Positions 29,409 through 38,645 of a stretch of 64,000 nt of DNA are shown here, one piece after another. The notes beneath the pieces are model-generated. The model was not told the DNA's origin, made no database searches, and saw only the letters and a list, made by a program, of their open reading frames with translations. This DNA comes from Metabacillus sp. B2-18 (lineage in GTDB: Bacteria > Bacillota > Bacilli > Bacillales > Bacillaceae), in assembly GCF_021117275.1 (NCBI RefSeq), contig NZ_CP088245.1:3695501-3759500 (forward strand), read 5' to 3'. The position numbers were made by a program, and so were the translations under genes. How positions within the stretch are numbered: position 1 is the stretch's first letter; each line of letters begins with the position of its first letter.

Positions 29409-29444
29409 ACATGAAAAACCTAGCTTTCACTAAGTTTTTCATGT
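29409..29444 (-). terminator. Hairpin after ald
   Basis: ACATGAAAAACTTAG pairs with CTAGGTTTTTCATGT (one mismatch) around a 6-base loop, 5 bp after the ald stop. The T-run lies inside the 3' arm, so termination may use a shorter inner hairpin. Confidence 0.65.
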
Positions 29445-29448
29445 GGTG

Positions 29449-30573
29449 TTATACTCGTGAATCCATTAATGAAGTAGCATCCTTAAAAAATAGTCCATGT
29501 GCCTCGGCAACTGCTTTATACGTTACAAATCCCTTCAACGTATTCAATCCTTTCAACAGCGCAGAATCTTCTAAACAAGCTTTTTGGTAACCTTTGGTTG
29601 CAATTATATTTGCATAGGGTACAGTGACATTTGTTAATGCCAATGTGGATGTTCTTGGAACTGCCCCTGGCATATTAGCTACAGCATAATGTAGAACACC
29701 ATGTTTTTCATATGTTGGATTGTCATGGGTCGTTAACCTGTCAATTGTCTCAAAAATGCCGCCTTGATCAATGGCAATATCAACAATCACAGAGCCCTTA
29801 CCCATTGCCTTTACATCCTCAGCAAAAACAAGATTTGGTGCTTTTGCCCCAGGAATTAACACAGCCCCAATAACTAGGTCTGCTCGTTGAACTGATTCTG
29901 ATATTGTGAGGGGGCTAGACATGATTGTTGATACGTCTTTTCCAAATAAATCATCAAGCTGCCTTAGCCGGTCCGAGTTTGTATCAAGTATCGTAACCTC
30001 TGCCCCTAATCCACATGCAATTTTGGCGGCATTTGTACCAGCTACACCACCGCCTATAATTGTCACACGTCCTCTTTGTGTACCGGGGACTCCAGCTAGC
30101 AAAATTCCTTTACCACCTTTTGGCTTTTCTAATAGTTGAGCACCGATTTGCGAGGCCATTCTGCCGGCAACTTCACTCATTGGTGTTAATAGAGGAAGTG
30201 ACCCATTTGAAAGCTGTACAGTTTCGTATGCAATCGATGTTACCTTTTGATTAATCAAAGCTTTTGTAAGCTCTGGTTCAGCCGCAAGATGTAAATAAGT
30301 AAATAAAATCAGATCATCACGAAAATAGGAAAATTCCTCTTTTAACGGCTCTTTCACTTTCATTACCATGTCCATTGACCAAGCCTCAGCAGCTGTTTTC
30401 ACAATCGTTGCACCAGCATCTTTGTATTGCTCATCTGTAAAGCCGGATCCTAACCCTGCATTCGTTTCAATACAAACTTCATGTCCAGATTTTATTAACT
30501 GATTTGCTCCGGCTGGCGTCATCGCTACACGGTTTTCATTATTTTTCAATTCAGCTGGAATGCCGATTTTCAT
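29449..30573 (-). CDS. ald: Alanine dehydrogenase
   Basis: 374 aa. Interconverts L-alanine and pyruvate with NAD; needed for alanine use and normal sporulation in B. subtilis. N-terminal [20 protein letters not shown], with the catalytic Lys in VMKVKEPL and His in [11 protein letters not shown] motif [22 protein letters not shown]. Full length. A perfect 14-bp palindrome, TCATCATATGATGA, lies about 46 bp upstream (30619-30632). Confidence 0.96.
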   Translation of the reverse strand: MKIGIPAELKNNENRVAMTPAGANQLIKSGHEVCIETNAGLGSGFTDEQYKDAGATIVKTAAEAWSMDMVMKVKEPLKEEFSYFRDDLILFTYLHLAAEPELTKALINQKVTSIAYETVQLSNGSLPLLTPMSEVAGRMASQIGAQLLEKPKGGKGILLAGVPGTQRGRVTIIGGGVAGTNAAKIACGLGAEVTILDTNSDRLRQLDDLFGKDVSTIMSSPLTISESVQRADLVIGAVLIPGAKAPNLVFAEDVKAMGKGSVIVDIAIDQGGIFETIDRLTTHDNPTYEKHGVLHYAVANMPGAVPRTSTLALTNVTVPYANIIATKGYQKACLEDSALLKGLNTLKGFVTYKAVAEAHGLFFKDATSLMDSRV

Positions 30574-30618
30574 AAGTATTCACCCTTTAATTTGCGTTCT
30601 TATCAGTATGACCATATT

Positions 30619-30632
30619 TCATCATATGATGA
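30619..30632. promoter_or_regulatory. 14-bp perfect palindrome upstream of ald
   Basis: TCATCATATGATGA, 46-59 bp before the ald ATG. In B. subtilis ald is activated by AdeR; whether this is its site or another operator cannot be told from one copy. Confidence 0.35.
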
Positions 30633-30684
30633 CGCAATAAGACAGGTTAGTGAATTTTTTATAAGAACAGATATTTTCTTGTTT

Positions 30685-31452
30685 TCAGACATGAAACCGG
30701 TGTATTACGTTTGCTCCACCAGTAACTTCAATAATGGAGCCTGTGATCATGTCCGAATTTTCATCACATATAAAAGCAACAGTTCTTGCAATATCTTCTC
30801 CTGTACCGGAACGGCCAATTGGTGTTTTCGATTCAACATCACTCATTATTCTAGACTGCTCAATCGTTGCTTCTTTCATTTCTCCGACAATGTTTCCTGG
30901 GCAGATCATATTAGCGGTGATCCCATGTTCTGCTTCTTCAATGCTTATTGATTTCGTTAGTGATACAAGACCTACCTTTGCAGCACTGAAAGCAGAGCGA
31001 TGAAGCCAACCCGGAGAGGATTCGGCTCCTTGAAAACCATATGTAATAATTCTTCCATATCTTTGCTGCCTCATGATCGGAATAATCTTTTTGAACAAAT
31101 GAAAGACTGAACTTAAATTTCCTTCTATCATTTGATACCATTCTTCGTCTGTATAATCAGCAAGCTTCTTTCTTTCAAATATGTATGGACCAGCATTATT
31201 TATCAAACAATCTATTCTACCGAACCGTTCAATCGTTAAATCAATCATGTTTGTGAGATCTTCTTTTTTCGTAACATCACCTTGAACAAAAAGAATACGA
31301 TCTGATAGATGTGAATAGGTATTTTTGAGGTTTTCTACTGCTTCTATGTCTTTTCGATAATTAATTGTTACTGAATACCCGCGTTGTAAAAACTCTTCAG
31401 TGACCTTTTTTCCTAACCCTTTAGATCCTGCAGTAATAAGGGCATGTCTCAC
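30685..31452 (-). CDS. ytkK: Short-chain dehydrogenase/reductase-fold protein with altered active site
   Basis: 255 aa SDR fold: cofactor motif ITAGSKGLGKKVTEEF and NNAG (LINNAGPYIF). The usual catalytic pattern is Ser...Tyr-x3-Lys; here the corresponding text is HRSAFSAAKVGL, with Phe in place of the catalytic Tyr. The Ser position is also not clear (ITYGFQGAESS). It may be a non-reducing or regulatory SDR homologue. Annotated elsewhere as FabG-like; this is probably the counterpart of B. subtilis ytkK by position. A single gene between ald and the 53-aa gene. Confidence 0.8.
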   Translation of the reverse strand: MRHALITAGSKGLGKKVTEEFLQRGYSVTINYRKDIEAVENLKNTYSHLSDRILFVQGDVTKKEDLTNMIDLTIERFGRIDCLINNAGPYIFERKKLADYTDEEWYQMIEGNLSSVFHLFKKIIPIMRQQRYGRIITYGFQGAESSPGWLHRSAFSAAKVGLVSLTKSISIEEAEHGITANMICPGNIVGEMKEATIEQSRIMSDVESKTPIGRSGTGEDIARTVAFICDENSDMITGSIIEVTGGANVIHRFHV

Positions 31453-31694
31453 GATATCTTCCTCCCCATTTAACTTGTCCTTAAAAGGATATCAATCATT
31501 AATACGCTTTATCTAAAGGAATATTCCTTTGTAAAACTGTTTATTTTTTATAATTGGAATGGATTACTTCGATATTATCACAATAACTGATAGATCTATC
31601 CATTACTACTTCTATTGTGCTGATAAATGAGAGATTTTACAATTATCTTGTTTTGAAAAGGATTTGAGGAAAATTAGTAGGGTTTTTGAGGATT

Positions 31695-31721
31695 AAAAAA
31701 GCTGACTCATCTTAAGCCAGC
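31695..31721 (-). terminator. Intrinsic terminator of the argGH transcription unit
   Basis: Minus strand GCTGGCT, 7-base loop, AGTCAGC (one G-U), then TTTTTT. It follows the 53-aa gene, and no better terminator separates that gene from argH. Confidence 0.88.
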
Positions 31722-31732
31722 ATGACATACTT

Positions 31733-31894
31733 TTAATCTTTTCTTATTGCTCGAAAATGTTCTTGTAAAAAGTTTGGATCATATTGCTGTTCGACAACCC
31801 CACTTGAATAAGAATCAGTTAATTGTTGCATTGTTTCTTGTTCGCCAAGGTGGTCGTAGTAATACGTTTGTCTCGTAACTCTTCTTTCTTTCAC
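31733..31894 (-). CDS. Small hypothetical protein (53 aa) downstream of argH
   Basis: GTG start at 31892-31894 with AAGGAGCTG 7 bases upstream. The product runs from (M)KERRVTRQTYYYDHLGEQET to LQEHFRAIRKD. Polar, with a YYYDHLG motif and basic ends. It lies 99 bp after argH with a strong terminator behind it. The ribosome binding site lies in the 3' arm of a 15-bp perfect inverted repeat (31902-31952). A gene of this size lies between ytkK and argH in B. subtilis too, but I cannot confirm homology. Confidence 0.65.
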   Translation of the reverse strand: MKERRVTRQTYYYDHLGEQETMQQLTDSYSSGVVEQQYDPNFLQEHFRAIRKD

Positions 31895-31901
31895 AGTTTT
31901 C

Positions 31902-31952
31902 AGCTCCTTATTTTCAAATGCTCGCGATTAGTTTATCTGAAAATAAGGAGCT
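31902..31952 (-). promoter_or_regulatory. 15-bp perfect inverted repeat covering a ribosome binding site
   Basis: Minus strand AGCTCCTTATTTTCA, 21-base loop, TGAAAATAAGGAGCT. The last seven bases, AAGGAGCT, are the ribosome binding site of the 53-aa gene. In RNA the site would be paired. No T-run follows, so a terminator is less likely than translational control. Confidence 0.6.
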
Positions 31953-31993
31953 TATACTGTTAATTACTGTTTTTTATTTTTTAGGAAATTGTT

Positions 31994-33367
31994 TTAGCTT
32001 AACGTTTTCTTTGCCTTTTCCAGTGCTTGTTTGACCATTTCAAAGCCAGTCCCACCAGCGCTCATACGTTTTCTTACTGCTTCGTAAGGATTGATCATTT
32101 CATATAAGTCTTCTTCAAATAAAGAGGAGGCTTTTTTATATTCTTCAAAAGGCAGATCCTTTAAATAAATTCCTGATTGAATGCATTGATAAACCAAAGT
32201 CCCAACAACTTCATGTGCGTCTCTAAATGGCATACCTTTTGTTGATAAATAATCTGCAAGTTCAGTAGCATTAGAGAAATCTTCTGATGTTGCTTTTTCC
32301 ATCTTCTCTTTGTTTACTTTCAATGTATCAATCATACCGATAAAGATTTGAAGACTTCCTTCAATCGTTTTTACGGTATCAAACATTCCTTCTTTATCTT
32401 CTTGAAGGTCTTTGTTATAAGCAAGTGGAAGTCCTTTTAAAATAGTTAAAAGTGACATTAAGTTTCCATACACTCGACCTGTTTTCCCTCTAATTAGCTC
32501 AGCCATATCAGGATTTTTCTTTTGTGGCATAATACTGCTTCCTGTTGCGTAAGTGTCATCAAGTTCAATAAATTGAAATTCTTGCGAACACCAGAAAATA
32601 ATTTCTTCACAGAAGCGTGATAAATGCATCATTAGCAATGAACTGTTGCTAAGAAATTCAATAATAAAGTCGCGGTCGCTTACCCCATCCAAGCTATTTT
32701 CATAGATGCCATCGAAATTCAGCTTTTCAGCAGTATATGCACGGTCAATCGGAAAGGTAGTTCCAGCAAGTGCAGCACTGCCAAGCGGCGAAATATTTAT
32801 TCTTTTTAGTGATTCAGTAAATCTCTGTTTATCACGGTCAAGCATCCAAAAATAGGCCATTAAATGATGGGCAAATGAGATTGGTTGTGCACGTTGAAGA
32901 TGAGTGTACCCAGGTAAAATTGTTTCAACATGTTCCTCAGCTTTGCCAATTAGCGATTGTTGCAAGCCCTCAATTAATTCAACAACCATTGCAACATGTT
33001 TACGCAAATAAAGATGCATGTCAGTGGCTACTTGATCGTTACGGCTTCTTCCTGTATGTAATTTCCCTCCAACAGGACCAATCTCATCAATTAATAGTTT
33101 TTCGATATTTAGATGAATATCTTCATAGTTTACAGAAAAAGTTAGTTCATTCTTTTTCGCTTTTTCTAACAGTGAAGTTAAACCTTTTGTGATTTGGTTT
33201 GCTTCGTCTTGAGTAATAATTCCGCACTTACCAAGCATTTCAACATGTGCGAGACTACCTGTGATGTCTTCCTCAACTAATTCCTGATCAAAATGGATGG
33301 ATGCGCCGAACTCATCCACCCATTGTTCAGGGGTTTTTTGGAAGCGACCACCCCAAAGTTTTTTCAT
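31994..33367 (-). CDS. argH: Argininosuccinate lyase
   Basis: 457 aa. Splits argininosuccinate to arginine and fumarate, the last step of arginine synthesis. Signature [12 protein letters not shown] (flexible catalytic loop), [13 protein letters not shown] and [12 protein letters not shown] are intact. Overlaps argG by 4 bp (ATGA). Normal length. Confidence 0.97.
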   Translation of the reverse strand: MKKLWGGRFQKTPEQWVDEFGASIHFDQELVEEDITGSLAHVEMLGKCGIITQDEANQITKGLTSLLEKAKKNELTFSVNYEDIHLNIEKLLIDEIGPVGGKLHTGRSRNDQVATDMHLYLRKHVAMVVELIEGLQQSLIGKAEEHVETILPGYTHLQRAQPISFAHHLMAYFWMLDRDKQRFTESLKRINISPLGSAALAGTTFPIDRAYTAEKLNFDGIYENSLDGVSDRDFIIEFLSNSSLLMMHLSRFCEEIIFWCSQEFQFIELDDTYATGSSIMPQKKNPDMAELIRGKTGRVYGNLMSLLTILKGLPLAYNKDLQEDKEGMFDTVKTIEGSLQIFIGMIDTLKVNKEKMEKATSEDFSNATELADYLSTKGMPFRDAHEVVGTLVYQCIQSGIYLKDLPFEEYKKASSLFEEDLYEMINPYEAVRKRMSAGGTGFEMVKQALEKAKKTLS

Positions 33368-34566
33368 ACTTCCACCTTCTTGTTGTTTTTCACCATGCTG
33401 TTTACTTTTGTTGGAAGTCCAAATAATTCGATAAAGCCAATTGCTGCATTGTGATCAAATGCATCATCTTTCGTATATGTTGCAAGTTTCTCATCATATA
33501 GAGAGTACTCAGATTTTCTTCCTTCAACAATCGCATGACCCTTGAATAATTTCACTCTTACAGTACCTGTTACATATGTTTGTGTTTCTTTTAAGAAAGC
33601 GTGTAAAGCAGATTTTAATGGTGAGAACCATAAGCCGTTATAAATAAGTTCTGCAAGCTTTTGTTCAATCACTGGTTTGAAATGAGCAACCTCTTTCACT
33701 AATGTTAAATCTTCTAACTCTTTATGAGCCTTAATTAGTGTCATTGCACCAGGACATTCGTAAACTTCACGAGATTTAATACCAACAAGACGATTTTCTA
33801 CATGATCGATACGACCTACACCATGCTTACCAGCAATTTGATTTAATTCAAGAATTAATTCATGTAATGGATAAGCTTTATCATTAATCTTCACTGGTAC
33901 ACCTTGCTCAAATTGAATTTCGATCATTTCCGGTTGATCTGGTGTTTTTTCAATTGGTGTTGTTAAATCATATGCACCTTCAGGAGGAGCAGCCCATGGG
34001 TCTTCTAAAATACCGCACTCGTTACTTCTTCCCCAAAGATTTTGGTCAATTGAATATGGGCTATCTAAATTAATAGGAATCGGAATACCATGTTTAGACG
34101 CATATTCGATCTCCTCTTCACGAGACCATCCCCACTCCCTTACTGGAGCAAGAACTTCAAGATCAGGATTTAATGCTTTAATTGAAACTTCAAAACGTAC
34201 TTGGTCATTTCCTTTTCCAGTACAGCCGTGTGCAATTGCAACCGCGTTTTCCTTTTCTGCAATTTCAACTAACTTCTTAGCAATTAATGGACGAGATAAA
34301 GCAGAAACTAACGGATATTTTCCTTCATAAAGTGTATGTGCTTGTAAAGCAACTAGCGCAAAATCTTTTGCGAATTCTTCTTTAGCGTCAATCATATATG
34401 ATTCAACAGCACCTACTTGAAGAGCTTTTTGTTGTACAAATGCTGTATCTTTTCCTTCACCTACATCAAGGCAAACCGCAACAACAGCGTAACCTTGTTC
34501 TTGTAACCATTTAACTGCAACAGAGGTATCTAATCCTCCGGAATATGCTAAAACAACCTTTTTCAT
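33364..34566 (-). CDS. argG: Argininosuccinate synthase
   Basis: 400 aa. Joins citrulline and aspartate with ATP. N-type PP-loop [15 protein letters not shown], then [15 protein letters not shown] and [10 protein letters not shown]. First gene of argGH, with GAGGAGG upstream of its ATG. A promoter (34637-34666) is flanked by two similar ARG-box-like sequences, consistent with arginine repression by an ArgR/AhrC protein. Confidence 0.97.
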   Translation of the reverse strand: MKKVVLAYSGGLDTSVAVKWLQEQGYAVVAVCLDVGEGKDTAFVQQKALQVGAVESYMIDAKEEFAKDFALVALQAHTLYEGKYPLVSALSRPLIAKKLVEIAEKENAVAIAHGCTGKGNDQVRFEVSIKALNPDLEVLAPVREWGWSREEEIEYASKHGIPIPINLDSPYSIDQNLWGRSNECGILEDPWAAPPEGAYDLTTPIEKTPDQPEMIEIQFEQGVPVKINDKAYPLHELILELNQIAGKHGVGRIDHVENRLVGIKSREVYECPGAMTLIKAHKELEDLTLVKEVAHFKPVIEQKLAELIYNGLWFSPLKSALHAFLKETQTYVTGTVRVKLFKGHAIVEGRKSEYSLYDEKLATYTKDDAFDHNAAIGFIELFGLPTKVNSMVKNNKKVEV

Positions 34567-34584
34567 CTAATTGTTCCTCCTCAG

Positions 34585-34600
34585 TTGTATAAAAATTAAT
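34585..34600. promoter_or_regulatory. ARG-box-like site, downstream copy
   Basis: TTGTATAAAAATTAAT. It resembles the Bacillus ARG box (TGAATAAAAATTCA core) with T for A and A for C changes. It lies between the promoter and argG and nearly repeats 34694-34709. Confidence 0.4.
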
Positions 34601-34636
34601 ATATGTTTATAAAAATACATTTATTGTATAGATAAC

Positions 34637-34666
34637 ACTTTACCAACTGTTTCCCTGTTTCGTCAA
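34637..34666 (-). promoter_or_regulatory. Promoter of argGH
   Basis: Minus strand TTGACG (34661-34666), 18-bp spacer, TAAAGT (34637-34642). The ARG-like boxes lie on either side. Confidence 0.5.
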
Positions 34667-34693
34667 TAGAAAAATGTATATTTTCTTAATTCT

Positions 34694-34709
34694 TTGTATA
34701 AAAATAAAT
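34694..34709. promoter_or_regulatory. ARG-box-like site, upstream copy
   Basis: TTGTATAAAAATAAAT, identical to the downstream copy except for one base. It lies 28 bp upstream of the -35 hexamer. Confidence 0.4.
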
Positions 34710-34827
34710 TTTTCTGTATTGCTCAAGTTAATATATACGGTTCATTTAAAAATGTTACGTACTTATAGATGATTTGATTCCACTATTGTAAAATAAGGAA
34801 AGATCATGAATGGAAGAAGGAGAAAAA

Positions 34828-35145
34828 TTGAGCGAACACTTTACCTATGATCCTAGACTTAAAATAATGATTCCAACCCTGGATAAACCATGGACAACAT
34901 ATAGTATGCAAACTCAAAACCTCATATTAACAGAGTGGGAAAAAATCCGTGGTCATATTCCTGACAAAATTATAGAGGTAGAAAAAGAAATAAATAGGAA
35001 GCAGGAGCTACTTAACCATGAGGAAGATTTTGATACATCTTGTGAATTAAACGGGGAAATTGCGGAGCTTGCTTCTATCATAAATGATTTGTGGATATGG
35101 TTTAGAGCAACCCAACATGTGTCACCAGTTAAAACGCATAGCTAA
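34828..35145 (+). CDS. Hypothetical protein (105 aa)
   Basis: The TTG at 34828 has AAGGAG 5 bases upstream and is preferred over the ATG at 34810, which lacks a site. Product begins (M)SEHFTYDPRLKIMIPTLDKP. It continues with an amphipathic helical middle (IIEVEKEINRKQELLNHEED) and a tryptophan-rich end (LWIWFRATQH). No signal or membrane segment. Divergent from argG and convergent with moaB; shares a terminator with moaB. Family not recognised. Confidence 0.7.
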   Translation: MSEHFTYDPRLKIMIPTLDKPWTTYSMQTQNLILTEWEKIRGHIPDKIIEVEKEINRKQELLNHEEDFDTSCELNGEIAELASIINDLWIWFRATQHVSPVKTHS

Positions 35146-35149
35146 AACA

Positions 35150-35175
35150 AAAGAAGGCTAATTCTAGCCTTCTTT
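35150..35175. terminator. Bidirectional terminator between the 105-aa gene and moaB
   Basis: AAAGAAGGCTA, loop ATTC, TAGCCTTCTTT, perfect 11-bp stem. U-rich on both sides. Confidence 0.88.
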
Positions 35176-35182
35176 AACTATT

Positions 35183-35698
35183 TCATATTAAGTCCTTCTT
35201 AACCTCTCTAACTACATGACCTAGTTCAGGAAGGATCAACTTCTCCATTGCCAGCTTAACAGCACCAGATGAACCTGGCATAGAAAAGATCGCAGTATTC
35301 ATTGCTACTCCAGCTACAGCTCTACTTAAAATGGCGGCAGAGCCAATATCATCCCGGTAGCTAAGCATACGAAAGATCTCACCGAAGCCTGGTATTTCTT
35401 TTTCAATTAACGATTCAACTGCTTCAATCGTCACATCTCTTTTCGCTATCCCAGTACCCCCATTTGTTAAGACAACATCAATCTCTCTTGTTTCACACCC
35501 TTTTAAAACAGAACTGCGAATCAATGTTTTTTCATCACGGACGATTTCATAATCAACTATGATGTGGCCATTCTCCTCTAATAATTTCTTTATTAACTGA
35601 CCACTTTTGTCAGTTCCTTTATCTCTTGTGTCACTAATTGTTACAACCTTGCACCTTATATGATCAGGAGCGTGTAACTTATGTTCTTCAGTACTCAT
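35183..35698 (-). CDS. moaB: MoaB, molybdopterin adenylyltransferase-type protein
   Basis: 171 aa MoCF-binding fold. VVTISDTRDKGTDKSGQLI, DVVLTNGGTGIAKRDVTIEA and FSMPGSSGAVKLAMEKLILPE are family signatures. The MogA/MoaB family activates molybdopterin by adenylation; bacterial MoaB members are often without proven activity. No other molybdenum-cofactor gene is nearby. Downstream of an EcsC-family gene with a 12-bp gap. Confidence 0.93.
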   Translation of the reverse strand: MSTEEHKLHAPDHIRCKVVTISDTRDKGTDKSGQLIKKLLEENGHIIVDYEIVRDEKTLIRSSVLKGCETREIDVVLTNGGTGIAKRDVTIEAVESLIEKEIPGFGEIFRMLSYRDDIGSAAILSRAVAGVAMNTAIFSMPGSSGAVKLAMEKLILPELGHVVREVKKDLI

Positions 35699-35710
35699 GA
35701 TACCCTCCTG

Positions 35711-36550
35711 CTACTGACTAGTTTTTTCAGAAATAAGTCTATATTGATAATAATTATTTGCAAATTCCGTTATCTGCCGTGTAAATTGATAATTTCCAGC
35801 AGCACCAATCATCATACTAACAAGTGGAATCCCTGCGACCAATTTTCTCTTAAATAAAGATAAGACAGAAAGCTTCGCAATTTGAGCAAGAATATACTTT
35901 ATGCTATTTTGGTCAGCCATATCCTCGTTACCTTCATAAAAATAATTCATCCCATTATCCGATTGGAGTTCTTTCTTTAATTTAATCCATTGTTCGTATT
36001 GTAAATGTTTTGGCATTAAAGCGGCATGATACACTTTTAACGAAGTCATCATTTCATATGGATTATTTATCTCATAACCATAACACATAGAAATCATTTG
36101 AATGGCTCTTAGATTCATAACTGCCTGCAATGGAATATCAGCACTTGTGAGAAGCATTCCTCCTGTACCAGTGATACCTCCTTGAAAAAAGGAATAAAGC
36201 CGGTGTTTAGAACTCTGTAAATCAGCTAAGTAATGAAGCTGATCGATCGAAAGGAAATGTAAATCACTGATCTGCTGAATACGATTGTTCAATGCTCTTG
36301 CAGACAACAGTATTTGACTTTTCGCATCTTTCTGTATAAATGAATTTTGAATAACAGAGTGCAGGTTAAAAAGACTCGTATCCACTTTTTCATAAAACAC
36401 CTTCTGCATTCGCTCAGGTATGTCATCAAGTTTCCGAGTAAGCCACCTGTCAAACGTTCTTTGAAAATCTGTACGACCATCATTTTGAAGGTCAATTTCC
36501 CATGTTTTAATTTCCTCTAATATAGCTTTCTCACGACTCAATTCATTCAT
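35711..36550 (-). CDS. EcsC-family protein
   Basis: 279 aa from the ATG at 36548-36550, which has GGAG 9 bases upstream; an ATG two codons earlier is only 3 bases from that site. The pattern FFQGGITGTGGMLLTSADIP with LAQIAKLSVLSLFKRKLVAG and VSMMIGAAGNYQFT is the EcsC family, membrane-associated proteins of unknown role named for the B. subtilis ecs ABC transporter locus. No ABC transporter is adjacent. Probably cotranscribed with moaB. Confidence 0.82.
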   Translation of the reverse strand: MNELSREKAILEEIKTWEIDLQNDGRTDFQRTFDRWLTRKLDDIPERMQKVFYEKVDTSLFNLHSVIQNSFIQKDAKSQILLSARALNNRIQQISDLHFLSIDQLHYLADLQSSKHRLYSFFQGGITGTGGMLLTSADIPLQAVMNLRAIQMISMCYGYEINNPYEMMTSLKVYHAALMPKHLQYEQWIKLKKELQSDNGMNYFYEGNEDMADQNSIKYILAQIAKLSVLSLFKRKLVAGIPLVSMMIGAAGNYQFTRQITEFANNYYQYRLISEKTSQ

Positions 36551-36828
36551 CCTCATGATCTCCTTACTCTAAGCAAAGTAGGTATTATTTGGTGAACTTG
36601 TTATTTTTATCATAACATAAAAGCCCAGAATCAGAATAATAACAAAGGAACTGATTTTGTATAGATCGTTGCATTTGAAAATTGTGAAAAGACATCAAAT
36701 TTGAAGTTTTTGTTACATCTATTTTCTTTCGACAAGAAAAGCATGTAACGAAATATAACAATCTTATAGAATGATGTTGTACTCTAACATATGATTAACA
36801 CAATCAAAATAAAGAAGGAGTGTTGAAG

Positions 36829-36975
36829 ATGAAACATTTCGTGTTTACGATTGATTCAGATGAAATTATTATCAAAGCCAATGGAATGATTGATGCAGTC
36901 TCAAAGGTAAAACAATTGATCATAGACAGTGGAAATGATAAAAAAGAATTGAAGTTTGTAGGTGTTAAGTATTAA
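36829..36975 (+). CDS. Small hypothetical protein (48 aa)
   Basis: ATG at 36829 with AAGGAGTG 8 bases upstream. MKHFVFTIDSDEIIIKANGM, then a helix (DAVSKVKQLIID) and a terminal strand (KELKFVGVKY). The beta-alpha-beta outline and regular composition look like a true compact protein. Own strong terminator at 37020-37063. It is too short for many gene callers. Function unknown. Confidence 0.7.
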   Translation: MKHFVFTIDSDEIIIKANGMIDAVSKVKQLIIDSGNDKKELKFVGVKY

Positions 36976-37019
36976 TGATTTTATATAATTCCTGTAAAAA
37001 TAATTCTAAACAATACCCC

Positions 37020-37063
37020 GGTATGCTGGTTAAATAAACACTTTAACCCAGCATACCATTTTT
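37020..37063 (+). terminator. Intrinsic terminator of the 48-aa gene
   Basis: GGTATGCTGG-TTAAA pairs with TTTAA-CCCAGCATACC, followed by ATTTTT. Confidence 0.9.
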
Positions 37064-37079
37064 AATCTTCATAGAAAAA

Positions 37080-37099
37080 GACAACCATTTATGGTTGCC
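37080..37099. repeat. Direct repeat flanking the IS, left copy (ackA terminator half with U-tract)
   Basis: 20-bp sequence containing the hairpin CAACCAT-TT-ATGGTTG, identical to 38672-38691. This copy still has the AAAAAG (TTTTTC on minus) that made the original ackA terminator. It now ends transcripts coming out of the IS. Confidence 0.9.
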
Positions 37100-37100
37100 A

Positions 37101-37141
37101 GCTTGTAGAGAAAGTGGGTGTTTTTCTCTACAGGCTTTTTT
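37101..37141 (+). terminator. Hairpin with U-tract at the left IS end
   Basis: GCTTGTAGAGAAA pairs with TTTCTCTACAGGC (one G-T), then TTTTTT. It would block plus-strand transcription entering the IS from the left, a common way for insertion sequences to avoid impinging transcription. Confidence 0.75.
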
Positions 37142-37213
37142 ATTTTCTAAAAATGTTTTTATAAATAGTAATAATTTTCTTAAGCCAACCAAAAGAAAAA
37201 GCTTCTCACACAC

Positions 37214-38565
37214 CTAGCTTAACTTAGCTAGGTGTGTGGCAATCTTTTTCATATTCTGGCAAGCAGCGGTGAGAAGCACCTGCTCACTTGCATTCCTTAA
37301 TCCCCGTAACCGGCAGTAGCGAAGCCCATGCAATTCTTTTGAATCTGCAAAGCTTCGCTCTACCTTTTCTTTTCTAAATTTATATAGTTCTTTCCCAGAT
37401 GGGGAAAGGCGATTTAATCTAACTTGATCTTTATGATCTTCCCAAACATGTCGAGTTACTACTTTTTGGTTGTTTTTCGACCTTGTACACTGTGAGAGTA
37501 GAGGACATGTTGCACATTTCTTGGGATCAGATTTATATTCTCGATATCCCTCTCTTGTAGTTGTTCGATAAGTTAACTCATCCTTATTTGGACAAATATA
37601 TAGATCATTCTCTCTATCATATGTAAATTTCCATTTAGGAAACAAACCTTTGGTTGGTTTAAATCTTCTATGAGCAATTACTCCAAATATGTTTCTATCC
37701 GATAATCCCTTACAAACAGCACTAGTTAGATATCCTGAATCCAAAGCTGAAGCTTCTACTTTAAAACCAAATCGCTCGATTTGACGGTCAAGTCTTGATA
37801 AATAAGGAACAGAATCATGGACATTACCTGGTGTAACATACGCATCAGTTATAATATTGAATTTAAAGTCTGTCGTTCGATGATCTAGGTAACAGAACAT
37901 TTCCTGTTTGTTATCTCTAGACATAAATCCACTTTCAGGATCTGTTGAACTTACACGTATTTCCTTAGTTTCCTTCACCTCCTCTCTTTCTTTCAGAGCT
38001 TTTTTCCATGTTCTTTACGATCTTGTTCAATAGCTTTATTTAAGTCTTCAATATAATCTCTAGTCTCAACCTCAACCGTTTCTCTAGTGAATTTGTGTTT
38101 ATTCGCATTAGCTTTTAAATGAGTAGAATCTGTAAAGAGAACTCTTCCTCCTACCATACGATGTTCCATTGCCTGAAAGACAATCTCATCAAAGATTTCT
38201 TGGAATATATTTGTTTCTTTATAACGAGTTCTACGATTCCAACTTATTGTAGAATGATGAGGAACTCGATCAGATAATTTCAATCCTAAAAACCATCTAT
38301 AAGCAATATTCATTTTAATTTCTTCTTCTAATTGTCTCTCAGAGCGAATTCCATATAAATAGCCAACAAACATCATTTTAAAAAGAACTAAAGGATCAAT
38401 TGAAGGGCGTCCATTATCCTCACAATAATAAGGTTTTACCTTTTCAAGAATGAATGAAAAATCTATATATTTATCTATTTTTCGAAGCAGATGATTTTCA
38501 GGAACAAGGTCATCTATTACTATAAATTCAACTTCATTTTGTGTGTTTTCTCTTGTATTGAACAT
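37214..38565 (-). CDS. IS1182-family transposase in two frames (probable -1 frameshift)
   Basis: N-terminal part (37993-38565) has the transposase InsH N-terminal-like domain ([20 protein letters not shown]) and the first catalytic Asp in [13 protein letters not shown]. The C-terminal part (37214-37978 and upstream in frame) has [21 protein letters not shown] and the Glu in [18 protein letters not shown], plus a CxxC-type segment ([12 protein letters not shown]). The first frame ends at TGA 37993-37995. A -1 shift at the heptamer 37999-38005 fuses EHGKK to [12 protein letters not shown] and restores a full-length enzyme. The ATG at 38563-38565 has GGTGAT upstream; an earlier ATG at 38577 is possible. 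Confidence 0.85.
37999..38005 (-). promoter_or_regulatory. Slippery heptamer for -1 frameshifting
   Basis: Minus strand A-AAA-AAG read in the zero frame as GGA-AAA-AAG, the heptamer used in E. coli dnaX and in several IS families. It lies 3 bases before the zero-frame stop. No strong downstream stem is apparent, only a short CTCT/AGAG pairing. An AGGAGGTG lies about 20 bases downstream. Confidence 0.6.
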
Positions 38566-38595
38566 AAATATCACCATCCCCAATTTGTTATATAT

Positions 38596-38604
38596 ATTAT
38601 ACCA
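38596..38604 (-). promoter_or_regulatory. Extended -10 promoter of the transposase gene
   Basis: Minus strand TGG-TATAAT, a TGN-extended -10, with a poor -35. About 30 bp upstream of the transposase start. Confidence 0.5.
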
Positions 38605-38645
38605 AATTAACGCGGTGAAAAGTAAAAGTAATCAGACAAAATAAT

